DNA from: Rutidosis leptorrhynchoides
Taxonomy: Eukaryota; Streptophyta; Magnoliopsida; Asterales; Asteraceae
Assembly (NCBI RefSeq): GCF_046630445.1
Contig: NC_092341.1
Coordinates: 7,070,001 to 7,134,000 of the forward strand
DNA length: 64,000 nt
Reading direction: 5' to 3'
The notes beneath the pieces were generated by a model. That model did not search any database. It was not told the origin of the DNA and saw only the letters and a list, made by a program, of their open reading frames with translations. A program made the position numbers and the translations under genes. Each line of letters begins with the position of its first letter. Positions within the stretch are counted from its first letter, which is position 1. Shown piece by piece: positions 22,696-34,722 of the stretch.

Positions 22696-23218
22696 GACGG
22701 ATTAATGTTTGGGATTTATTAAAATAATATGTTATGTTATTACTATTGATAACATGATAACTATATATGTCATAACAGCAGTTAATGCGTTATCATCAGG
22801 CCAATAAACAAGTCATTAAGCACAAATAATATATGCGTTGTCAGATACATACAAGAGTTGTGAACCTAGACCTTTGATCATGGAAATCAATGACGGATAT
22901 AGTCTGCCACTCATTCTCCTCGATACGCAAATCATCTCTACTATGAGTTTTTCTAAAACTAAAATTTTGGTTAATTTTATTCCATATCGATAATATCGAT
23001 ATCAATATTCATAAGTAAGTGGATTAAATTACATTTAAAAGCTTATAGTTGAACAGTTTCTATAGTTTTTGTCAATTTGTTGGTTTCCATTTGAAGCTTT
23101 GACTATATACTAGATCTTGCGTGTACAAGTACTATAGAAGTTTTTTTTTTGTTTTTTTGTTTTTTTTTATTGGCAGTGTAGAAGTAAATTAAAAAATATT
23201 TGTTTTATATGTATTTAG

Positions 23219-23222
<4 letters not shown>
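22696..23222. repeat. Copy 3 of the triplicated unit
   Basis: Starts GACGGATTAATGTTTGGG and runs to the (TA)n that precedes the MULE. Copies 2 and 3 are in direct tandem. Confidence 0.85.

Positions 23223-23293
<71 letters not shown>
23223..23293. repeat. (TA)n microsatellite, left flank of MULE
   Basis: About 70 bp of pure TA ending at the MULE's terminal repeat. Confidence 0.97.
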
Positions 23294-23297
<4 letters not shown>

Positions 23298-23606
23298 TCA
23301 ATTGAGAACCAATATAAATGGAAGAACTGGAAGAACTATAATTCATGAGGGTAAACAGGTAATTTACATATATAACAATGATTTTCGATTTTAATAAAAA
23401 ATCAAATTTAAATTTAATGTAGCAGCGGTTATTCTCGAGTCTGGTTTTTTTCAGTTATTCATCATGTATTTTGACACCATTAGCATCCATATCTCAAAAA
23501 AATTTCAACATTTTTATTCCAGATCAGTTGCACATCCATCGATCGCTTCTATATCGATTAAAATTAATTTTTTTTTCTGTATTACGGAGTATCATCGCTT
23601 CTATAC

Positions 23607-25795
23607 TTGAGATGGTTTGGAGATGTGCTAGCTTTTGATGCAATGTACCGAACCAACAGGTTTGGGATATATTTTACATATTTGTATAACCAACGTTAGT
23701 GTATGATGTCTTATGCGTGTGAGTGCACATTTAGTTGGTGTATGCGATTAACATGTTCAGTTGTTACCATTTTGATATGTTATCAGGTCAAAAAAAAAAT
23801 TTAGCATACTGTTATTTCATACTGATTGTTTTATATATACGTTAACATGAGTTACTTACACATTATGTATATATTGTTCATGTAAATTATTAGGTACAAT
23901 ATGGTTTTTGTTCCATTTACTGGTATGGATCACCACAACAAGTGTGTAACATTTGGTGGTGGTCTTCTTAAGCATGAAACTATTGAAAGTTATGAATGGT
24001 TGCTTAAAGCATTCTTAACAGCCCATCCAAATCAACCCCAATTGGTTCTTACGGACCAGGACCCAGCCATGAAGGAAGCTATTACAAACGTGTTTACTGA
24101 GTCAACACACAGACTATGTATGTGGCATGTGATGAAGAAATTACCTAAAAAGGTAATATGTAATGTTGATTTATTTACGTTTTATATGTATCATTTCGTT
24201 GGTATTTGACATATTGGTTTATTTTAATGATAAGGTATGTGGGGAGCTCTTGAAGAACACTGATCTGAGGAAGCGGATACATAAACTTGTGTGGGATGTG
24301 TTACTTACAAAGGAAAAGTTTGAGAGTCAATGGCAGTCGTTGATAAGCGAGTTCAATCTTGAAGAAAACACATGGCTTGCTGACAAATTCAAGATTAGGG
24401 ATAGATGGGTGCCTGGTTATTTTTCTCACCTGCTAATGTGTCGTTTGATGAAGACAACATCAAGGGCAGAGAGTTCAAACGCATTCTTTCGAATTTTTAC
24501 AGATCCAGATCTTACCCTTGTTCAGTTCATGTTAAACTTTGAGAGTGCTATGGATAAACAGAGACATGAACACCATGTTCTTGATTACCAAACAAAGAAA
24601 ACAACGCCATGTTTGGTTACCGAGTTAAAAATCGAGGGACACGCTGCGAGTGTCTACACATTAGCCATTTTTGAAAAGGTGCAGAAAGAAATATACAGAG
24701 GTCTATATTTTTACTCCCACAAGGTGGTTACATCTGATGATGTTGCTGAGGTATATGAGATTCAAGATGTTAACATGAAAACTAAAGTTGTTTCTCGACA
24801 TCAGGTATTTTTATTTCGTTCAACCAGTATTTTAATTTTTTTTAATTACCTACTGCTAACATGAATACCACAAGCACACTATAATTAACATGTTAAATGA
24901 TAAAAAAAATAAAAAATAAAAAAAAACATGTTAAATGAATAGCTTTATGTCTTATGGTGTTATTTTCCCTACAGGTTGTTCTTAACAAGGATGGTAACAT
25001 TGTATGTAGCTGTAATCACTTTGGTCGCCATGGTTGGTTATGTCGTCACATTTTTTGTGTTTTCAACAATATTCGAGTCGAGGAAATCCCAGAAATATAT
25101 ATCAAGAGGCGATGGAGAAGGGACATACTAACAACACGTCTTTTGGATAAAAGGCATGGATATGGAATGCAAAACGATGAAACCTCAATAATGTGCTCGC
25201 AAGTTATTTCAGACGTTAAGGTCATTGTTAGCAGACTAAAAAAAATTCCCCAACAGTTATTTGAGTTTGCTGAATTTGTTAAAAAAAATAAAGATGATGT
25301 TTTAGTGGATATTGCATCTCAATCGGCTGAGAAAAACACAGAAGAGGAGATATGCGAGTTGTTAGATGTGACCATTCCTGACGAAATCCAAGTTAGGCCT
25401 CCCAGAAACATAAACAACAAAGGTTCACGCCGCAAGCGTATGGTTGGACAAGATGAAAAGTATGCGAACAAACGGAAAAAGCAATTTCGGGAGTGCAAAA
25501 ATGTGGTGAATACCAGGCTGATCACGATTCACGCAATTGTGAGAGGAAAAAAAAAGAGAAGACGCTTAAAGAGCAGAAGTTTAAAGAGCAACAGCAGAAT
25601 CAAAAGAAGCAGACAGAAAAAAAGCTTAAATGCAAGCATCAACATTCACAACTGCTCATATATCATCACCAATTTACTTCTCATATGCACAACTACACAA
25701 GTAAACATAGTAACAATCTGATAAAATTGTGCACAATTACAACTAAAAAACCACTGCATTATTTTCTTACCGCCTTAAGTTCACAACTATGTTAA
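23607..25795 (+). pseudogene. MULE transposase (FAR1/FHY3-like), N-terminus missing and frameshifted
   Basis: Exons by splice signals and family pattern: up to 23659; 23894-24152; 24235-24804; 24975 onward. The first visible exon begins inside the transposase domain (FGDVLAFDAMYRTNR). Acidic residues of the MULE fold are visible: D in AFDAMY, D in VLTDQDPAM, E in SRAESS. The SWIM zinc finger follows (CSCNHFGRHGWLCRHIF), then a basic C-terminus. The FAR1 DNA-binding domain that should come first is not found upstream. Near 25495-25500 a run of five A shifts the frame in the middle of a CCHC knuckle (the CGEYQADHDSRNC part is read in the next frame), which looks like a one-base loss. The element is therefore probably not self-sufficient now. 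Confidence 0.85.
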
Positions 25796-26725
25796 CTGTG
25801 ATGAACAAATATGAAGGTCTTAAACGAACATATTCTTATCATTTTATGAACATCTATTGTTAACACAAGTTACTACATATGGCCTAACTTTAGCAACCAT
25901 CCAACAAAAAAAAAAATAAATAAATAAATAAATAAATCCAATTCGCATGATAACATAGACACTTAACATAGCCATATATAAAATTTTAAAAGCACATACG
26001 TTAACACTGTTACCATATGAACATAAACATCTAACAGATGAACATAACAATATTCTTAACAGGGTAATATGCACATATTTTACTATAACAAATATTCAAC
26101 CTAACAAATACACTTAACATTACCAAATTCTGATGTTAACAGGTTCAGTTAACCTGCTTAACCTAGTCCAATCATCATGTTATCATTTACATTTAACCTC
26201 TTGGTGTAACATTAACATATGAACAAAATCTGTTAACGAACATAGCCGCATTCGGTACAGGTTAATATGTAAATAATCACATTTTACCACATTATTTACA
26301 GGTTCATGTGAACATATATTAGATTATCAAATCCTCATGTTACCATTTACAATTAATCTGCTACTGTAATAATAAATTTATTACCACACGTGGTTATCAG
26401 TTGCATATGAACATAGGCACATGTTACCACATTCTTAACAGATTCTTATTAACATATATCACATTATCAAATGCTCATGTTACCATATACACAAACCATA
26501 GCCGTATTACAAGTTTTAAAATCAAAATTGTTAACACTGTTTACATGCATCTTTCAACATTAACATTTGAACAAACGCGGTATACATATGAACATACCCA
26601 TAACTTATTATCCATGCTTACTGACATAACAAAGCAAAAAAACATTCACATTATAATGTAAATATTCTGCAACTGTAAACAATAATTGAATTAATAGAAT
26701 GCGAAGTATTTTCTAATTTAGATAC

Positions 26726-27000
26726 CTGCATCGATTTGGGTGTTTTCGTTAGCATCTTCCATTTCATTAACACTGTAATAAAAACAAAAAATTCAGCAAC
26801 TCAATCGTAAAATCATTATTATCATCAATCAGAAATAACAATTAGACAGAGCTTACCGTTAACTGTTAGCAATTTTATGCACAAATTGTTTTCCTCTAAA
26901 TCGAGCACTCTGTGTTTGTGAATGATGAATATGTTTGCAGTTATCGACATTTTCCCCATCTTTAATTTGATGTATGAAACCACCCACGATCTTTGTTAAC
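26726..27000 (-). other. Candidate antisense spliced gene start at the MULE right end
   Basis: On the minus strand, a segment ending AACG at 26857 is followed by a donor GTAAGC; an acceptor TTTTTATTACAG ends at 26773; the next exon (26772-26726) holds ATG at 26762 and reads MEDANENTQIDAG, then a donor GTATCT. This is a plausible 5' UTR exon plus first coding exon transcribed inward from the right terminal repeat, convergent with the transposase. No downstream coding exon was recognised. Confidence 0.35.
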
Positions 27001-27217
27001 TGCAAACACGGTTAGGGTTCTAAACCGCTTGTGAATTGTATCTATTAGTCGTCCAGTTCTACCGAGTTTTCCATAATTACCCTTTTTGTATTTTCATTTA
27101 TATTTTTAAATTGTTAATATTTAGATTTAATCACACCCATCCATCTATTATATCTAATGGTTAAAAATGGTTCTTTTAGTTCTTTCATTTTCTATGGTTC
27201 TTAATTGAACTCATCGA

Positions 27218-27220
<3 letters not shown>

Positions 27221-27299
<79 letters not shown>
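27221..27299. repeat. (TA)n microsatellite, right flank of MULE
   Basis: About 79 bp of pure TA directly after the terminal repeat. Confidence 0.98.
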
Positions 27300-27303
<4 letters not shown>

Positions 27304-27728
27304 GCTTCGGTTACTTTAACTACGAAACTTGATAAGGTTGATCTCTTGAGTCTTAAGTAACTATAACTACTAATATAAAAACTATATGTAATATTTTAAT
27401 ACCGAGAAGGAAACACACGGCATAATGTACTTTGAAACATTCGAAACAAAATAAATAATACAAACTACAAAACAAAGACAACCACCTTCTTTTTTTACTT
27501 GAAGTCAAATGTTAAGACGAACATAACGGAAAGTTAACAGATTGCAAGAAATATTTATGTAATCTTTTTTCTTTCTTTTCGCATATATAATATATAATAT
27601 ATAATATATAATATATAATATATAATATATAATACAGTAATAAGGAAGTCAAGTCGATTTATAATACACTTTGACTATATAGGTCAAACTGAGTTGGTCA
27701 AACTATTTATGTTTTTTAGAATTTCAGT
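27300..27728. other. AT-rich spacer with a TATAA array
   Basis: No gene. 27587-27632 is a short array of ATATATA/ATAATATAT units (period 7). Confidence 0.6.
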
Positions 27729-27736
27729 GCTACTCG

Positions 27737-29650
27737 CAGTGACGGATCTTGAATTTAGAGCGAGTGGTTGCACATATATATAATACTATTAGTTAATAAT
27801 TAATTAATAATTACTATTAATTAAAGACTAACAACTAGTCAAAGACCCGCGAATTCGCGAGATTTTGTAAGGAGATAATAACATGAATAATAATGATATT
27901 CAAATGTAACACTATTACAACACAAAAATCCAATTTGAAAAATAAAATATGTGCTAACATGAATAAGTACATGCTATCGATCCACATATGTTTAAAAAAT
28001 AGTTAAAAGGTTGTGATTTTCTCGATTAAATAAGTATTTGCAAACTTGTAAGGGGTTATGTGTGATACTATAAATACTCACTCATATGTATTTTGTAACT
28101 TTTGCCATTACCTTGTAACAACAAACTTATTCTGTATTTTGTAACATGTTCTGAACACGCACCATAAACCTTGCCTAACGCCTAACCCACCCAAGTCGTC
28201 CATCTTGCTAACTTTAATATAATGAATGTAATACTACCTTAACTCTCTGAAATTTATGCATTCTTCCCATTGCTAATATTTTTACATCATTTTTTTGTTG
28301 ACAACCTAAAACATAGTAGACATTAAAATTTACTTATCAAATGATTTATAGATGCAAACCATAGTGAAGAAAAACCATATCAGTATGTGTTAAACTTACC
28401 ATCTATGAGTAAAAGTTTTACTATCAAATTTTTACTAAAATCATTCATAAATATTCGTTGAATATTACGTGAACTCTGTACCTGGTAAAAAAGTAACACA
28501 TAAAGAATCGTGAAAATCTCCATGGCTTGAGTAGAATTTCAAACGTGTCCTGCATTTACTCATTTTAGTTTTAGTATACTTAATTCTAAAGAATATATAA
28601 CAGGAGGTTCTTTATGAATGCAACTTTGAATAATTTTACTTGAATAAATTATGTAGAGCCACAATGACAATTACACACTTTCTAACATTAATGCGACCTA
28701 ATTCATTACAAAAAAACAACTAAAAAAACAACAATAGTAATATTAACAATAATAGTATTTCATTACAAAAAAAAAACAACTTAACTGCTAGCTAATTGAG
28801 TTGTCCTCTACGGTCTTCCATCTTTTGAAAACGCTTCATTACGGCTTCATCGTTAACCTTGAGAAGTCCTTCTTTTTCTATAGCGCCAATTAAACAGTCG
28901 TTCAAAAACCGTCACCTATTCGGTTTCGTAATTCAGATTTCACAAGCTTCATTCAGTTTCACAAGCCAATGTATTTGTTAGGCCTAAATATTGCACAATT
29001 GCAACAAGTCAACACCTAAATAAGAAAAAAAAAAACATGTTGTTGAGCCATTGAGGACTTGAGGTTGCAAGTTGCAACAGTCTTTGCCAACAATTGAACA
29101 AAACACAAAAACATCAAATTAAGAAGCCTAAACTAACTCCTCTTTTTTCTTCCTTTATACATATGAACGCCAAAGAATTTTAATAATTAAACTATTTTTT
29201 TTCTTAATTGATTTAAAAAGTTTTGATAATTTAATAAACCCTAAAATTATTGGGGTTAAACACATTACATATTTACATTACTACTATAATTCTCAAAGGA
29301 TAATTTATAATTATAAAATATGAGTTGAAAATAAAATACCTAGAGTTGAAAACATGAGATGAGTCGTCGAGTCGATGAGATGATCAGATGAAGAAGTGAA
29401 GAACTCAAGAACGACGTCGAGTGTCAGAAGACGTACGTACACTCGTACCCAATTGAATTTGTGTTGGGTATGGATCAGTTTAAAGATTAAAGATATAAAA
29501 GGCCTTCCAGAATTTTAGATTGGGCTTGAAAGGTGCACAAAATAAAAATCCAATGGTACACTCTTATAAAGCCCAAATATATTTATACTTGGTGGACTTT
29601 TTTGAATGATATTCTGGGCTACCACTGGGCCTAAGGCCCATCCGCCCCTG
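27737..29650 (-). mobile_element. Deleted hAT element with 8-bp target duplication
   Basis: Ends CAGTGACGGAT (left) and CAGGGGCGGAT (right, reversed) match the plant hAT terminus CAGGGGCGGA. It is flanked by GCTACTCG (27729-27736) and GCTACTCA (29651-29658), an 8-bp duplication with one difference, as expected for hAT. The only coding trace is a transposase tail at 28792-28930 on the minus strand. About 1.9 kb, AT-rich. Confidence 0.75.
28792..28930 (-). pseudogene. hAT (zf-MYM/TTF type) transposase C-terminus remnant
   Basis: Reads LRNRIGDG, then after a one-base frame break LNDCLIGAIEKEGLLKV and MKRFQKMEDRRGQLN to a stop at 28792. This matches the closing segment of plant zf-MYM1-like hAT transposases (family pattern ...RNRMGD..LND.L...IEK...MQRFQ.MK.RR.QL). 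Only about 45 codons survive; the rest has been deleted. Confidence 0.75.
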
Positions 29651-29658
29651 GCTACTCA

Positions 29659-31186
29659 TGTCCATTCTCGGTTGTAGGTGATTTTTGCATCATCAGTTTT
29701 GGCCATATAGACATAAATAAATGTGCATTAAAGTGTTAATAATTTAAAAAATACTAGTGAAATAATCTGTGAAATCACGAGTTAATTTAAATAAATAATT
29801 TAGTGATATGTTTTAGGTATTAAATGCATGTAAATACAAAAGTCATTTAGTTTAATGAACCGTGTAACCAAGGATTTTGACTAAAAAATTGTCGTTTTTA
29901 CAAACATATTGATATACTTAATTTGGTCAGAATAAATGAACTACATTTATTCTCCTACCACCTTCTTCCAATTTTCATCACAATTATTATTTTTCTTGTT
30001 ATAAAAGCATAAATTACAACCTTTTATTGAGACATGTATTTCGCATACATATGTAACGTAATTAAAGTTTGCTTTAAAAATGAGTATTTATATTTTCTAT
30101 AATAATTATTAGTAATAACAAATGCATGTTGAAATTTTTTTAAAAATTAAAATACAATTATTATATGAAGGTTGTACAATATATTTCAAAGTTTGTACAT
30201 GTGTTAATGGAGTGTTTTGTAAAGGATTGTATAATTTGTTTTAAAGTTTGTACATATGGTCATGTGAGTGTTTTACCATAAAGTTGTACATAATGCTTCT
30301 ACATATGGTCATGAGGTGTTTTATTATAAGGTTGTACGTAATGCTTCATATATTATACAATTAACATGTTAATATTTTTATTAAATACAATTAATTATTT
30401 TAATGATAATATCATGAGGGCTTAGATTTTTTTTATTTTTTTATTTTGTAGTTTTTTTAACTTGAATAATCCTTATATATAACATTATCATTTTAGAGAT
30501 TTATATGATAGTATAGATTTGAGGATGTATGGTTAAAAATTGACTATCTAAGGATCATTTCTATTGTAAATAGTTATATTTACTTATTTATTCTTATAAT
30601 GACTTAGTTTTATTTATTACGAAGTACATACTAAACGAGAAATTGGTCCGACGCGCGTTGTTGCGTCGTGTTTAGATATGTTGCTTTCATTAGTAATTAA
30701 CTTACATGCGGTAAGTTTTGCCAAGAGATTTAGTTTGGCCAGAAAAAATTTATAACATTTACATTTGTTACCTAATTTAGCTTCGAACGGTTAACGGTCG
30801 ATGTGTGGTTTTGATCGGTTAACGATCGATAAACCAAACTTTTAGAAAAAACGGTTAACAGTCTTTTAGGTGAACGTTTAAAAAATAAATAAATGAAAAA
30901 TAAAAGTGAAAAATAAAGTTAAAAAAAGTAAGGTTGGTTAATTGAAGCGTTAAGAAAAACAGTTAATAATTGGTTAATTTAACGTTAAAAAAAATTAATG
31001 AAATGTAAGAGGAAGTTTGACCAAAAAATTGATATGTAATTCTCTTGTTTTAAAAATTGAAACTCTTTTTGTCGTCTTGATATTTCCTTGAGTTAAGTTG
31101 TCATGTGCACCCTTCTACCTACACCCACTCTTCCCATATTGATAGTCAATCTTTTTTCTTTGGTCCGTCCTAAATTAATAGTCAAC

Positions 31187-31189
<3 letters not shown>
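29659..31189. other. AT-rich stretch with a minisatellite
   Basis: No gene. 30165-30350 holds about three to four diverged copies of a roughly 65-bp unit with GGTTGTACRTAATGCTTC and ACATATGGTCATG words. A short GC-rich hairpin (CGACGC / GCGTCG) lies near 30650. 30780-30970 repeats CGGTTAAC-type words. Confidence 0.5.

Positions 31190-31219
<30 letters not shown>
31190..31219. repeat. (TA)n microsatellite
   Basis: About 30 bp of TA at the left edge of MITE B copy 1. Confidence 0.95.
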
Positions 31220-31221
<2 letters not shown>

Positions 31222-31928
31222 ATCAATGGGGAAATAACCAATCGGGGGGAAGCGGAAGGAACCAATTTTTTTTTTTTCGTTTTTTAAAAAAACTTTGTTC
31301 ATGAACATTATAGATTGGATGAAAATAAGAACATTTAGAAAAGACACTTCGTGATGAATGTTATTATTTTGGCGGGAAAACAATCAACAAAAATAACATT
31401 CAAGATAATATTGTTCGTAAAGAATGTTAACGTTTTTTTTTCCATATTTTGTGAAGTAAAATTTAGCCTGATTTAGAGTTTAGGGTTTAGGGTTTAGGGT
31501 TTAGGGTTTGGTGTTTTGGGTTTATTCCATAAACCCAAAACACCAAACCCTAAACCTTAAACCCTAAACCCTAAACTCTAAACCGTTCGTGTTAAAAACT
31601 CAATCTAAATCCTAAATCTAAACCCTAAACCCTAAATTTCTAAACCCTAATATCTAAACCCTATAAACACTAATATCTAAACCCTAATATCTAAGTCCTA
31701 ATGTCCAAAATTTCAACATACGCTGAAAAAATACGATAATTGTTATATATTACTTCTTCGAGCGTTTTTCCGCCAAAATAATAACATTCATCATGAAGTA
31801 TCTTTTTTAAATGTTCTTATTTTCATCCAATCTATAATGTTCGTGAACAAAGTTTTTTTAAAAAAAAGAAAAAAAAATTTATTTTGCTTCCCCCCGCTTC
31901 CCCCGATTGGTTACTTCCCTCTTGATCC
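31220..31928. mobile_element. MITE B copy 1, telomere-repeat hairpin
   Basis: 709 bp. Ends GGATCAATGGGGAAATAACC (left) and GGATCAAGAGGGAAGTAACC (right, reversed), with inverted similarity continuing over about 160 bp or more. The centre (about 31476-31582) is an inverted pair of TTTAGGG arrays, four units on one side, meeting at TTTATTCCATAAA. Flanked by (TA)n on both sides. No coding capacity. Confidence 0.85.
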
Positions 31929-31931
31929 TAC

Positions 31932-31934
<3 letters not shown>

Positions 31935-32003
<69 letters not shown>
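31935..32003. repeat. (TA)n microsatellite
   Basis: About 69 bp of TA between MITE B copy 1 and repeat C copy 1. Confidence 0.97.
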
Positions 32004-32005
<2 letters not shown>

Positions 32006-32145
32006 GCGAGATCCATGGATAAATTTAAAACGGGTACAAACGGGATAAGCAAAACTTCAAATTTTTCATATTTTTTTTCTTTAAAAATTTTCTTTGTAGG
32101 GAAGAAATGTCCGTTTCGATTATAGTTAGTTGCATTATGTTCGTA
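32004..32145. repeat. Repeat C copy 1 in (TA)n
   Basis: About 140 bp starting GGGCGAGATCCATGG, directly repeated at 32184-32340. Sits between two TA tracts. Confidence 0.8.
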
Positions 32146-32151
32146 AATATA

Positions 32152-32183
<32 letters not shown>
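32146..32183. repeat. (TA)n microsatellite
   Basis: About 38 bp of TA with one G interruption. Confidence 0.95.
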
Positions 32184-32194
<11 letters not shown>

Positions 32195-32587
32195 GAGCGA
32201 GATCCATTGATAAATTTAAAACGGGTAAAAATGGGGATAAGCAAAATTTCAAATTTTGTATTTTTTTTTCCTTAAAAAATTTTCTTTTTAGGGAAGAAAT
32301 GTCCATTTCGATTATAGTTAGCTGCGTTATGTTCGTAAAATTATTTCGAGTTAAATGGTGCTAGCGGTGAAAAATAACTCGCGACGAATAGAAAGATAAA
32401 GTCTGTTGAAAAAGAAGGTGGATTTTGTTTTATGTTTTTTTAATTAAATAATGAATTTACGTTTTCTATCCCTAATGAACTTACGTTTTATACCCATAAA
32501 GAGGGGTGAAAATTGTATATGGGAGTAATTTTGGTGGGTGCCGTTTTGTTTTTTGTTTTTAACATGTGACGACAATTCAAGCTTGAG

Positions 32588-32589
<2 letters not shown>
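32184..32589. repeat. Repeat C copy 2 and flank
   Basis: 32195-32340 repeats 32004-32145 closely (GAGCGAGATCCATTGATAAA start). The remainder to 32589 is unique here and without a gene; it ends at another TA tract. Confidence 0.75.

Positions 32590-32660
<71 letters not shown>
32590..32660. repeat. (TA)n microsatellite
   Basis: About 70 bp of TA at the left edge of MITE B copy 2. Confidence 0.97.
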
Positions 32661-32661
<1 letters not shown>

Positions 32662-32663
32662 CA

Positions 32664-33372
32664 GGATCAATGGGGAAGTAACCAATCGGGGGATGCGGGG
32701 GGAAGCAAAATTTTTTTTTTTTCGTTTTTTTTTGGAATTTTTTTTTTCCGGCATCAAGATCACACGAAAATATGAACATTTAGAAGAGACACTTCATGAT
32801 GAATGTATTATTTAGGCGGGAAAACAATCGATAAAAATAACATTCAAGATAATATTGTTCGTGAAGAATATGAACGCTTTTTTTTTATGTTTTGTGAAGA
32901 AAAATTTAGCCCGATTTAGAGTTTAGGGTTTAGGGTTTGGTGTTTTGGGTTTATTCCATAAACTCAAAACACCAAACCCTAAACCCTAAACCCTAAACCC
33001 TAAACTCTAAACAGTTCGTGTTAAAAACTCAATCTAAATCCTAAATCTAAACCCTAAATCTAAACCCTAAACCCTAAATTTCTAAACCATAATATCTAAA
33101 CCCTATAAACCATAATATCTAAACCCTAATATCTAAACCCCAATAGCTAAAACCTCAACATACGCTCGAAAAACACGATAATTGTTATATATTACTTATT
33201 CGAGCGTTTTTCCGCCAAAATAAAAACATTTATCACAAAGTGTCTCTACTAAATGTTCATATTTTCATCCCATCTATAATGTTCGTTAACAAAGTTTTTT
33301 TCAAAAAACGAAAAAAAAAATAGTTTTTGCTTCCTCCCGCTTCCCCCCGATTGGTTACTTCCCTCTTGATCC
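32664..33372. mobile_element. MITE B copy 2, telomere-repeat hairpin
   Basis: 709 bp, same architecture and same length as 31220-31928, with scattered differences and a shorter TTTAGGG array (32918-32945). Again bounded by (TA)n on both sides. Confidence 0.85.
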
Positions 33373-33375
33373 TAC

Positions 33376-34587
<1,212 letters not shown>

Positions 34588-34589
<2 letters not shown>

Positions 34590-34604
34590 TTATATATATA
34601 TACA
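34588..34604 (+). promoter_or_regulatory. TATA-like box of the IQM gene
   Basis: CTTATATATATATACACC lies about 120 bp before the start codon, a normal distance for a plant promoter with an 80-100-base leader. Placed by sequence and position only. Confidence 0.45.
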
Positions 34605-34722
34605 CCCCATTCTCGATTCTTCTACCAACCAAACCATCCTCGTTCTAACATTGTTGATTTTTTCATATTTATCTGTATTATTATTATATTATATATTTAT
34701 ATTTATGTGTTTTTAATCCCTC

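Larger units (their letters stand above)
23294..27212 (+). mobile_element. FAR1-type Mutator-like element (3.9 kb) in (TA)n
   Basis: Inverted ends of about 45 bp: left GTTCAATTGAGAACCAAT, right (reversed) GTTCAATTAAGAACCATA, continuing with GAAGAACT / GAAAGAACT. Inside is a spliced transposase gene with MULE and SWIM domains. Both ends lie in (TA)n tracts (23223-23293 and 27221-27299), so a target duplication cannot be told apart from the microsatellite. 25800-26700 is filled with short words built on TTAACATATGAACA and ATGTTACCATTTA, non-coding as far as I can see. Confidence 0.85.

Noticed and set aside
30645-30670. GC-rich hairpin as a second Helitron end
   Set aside because: Stem CGACGC / GCGTCG is present but no CTRR terminus at the right distance on either strand.
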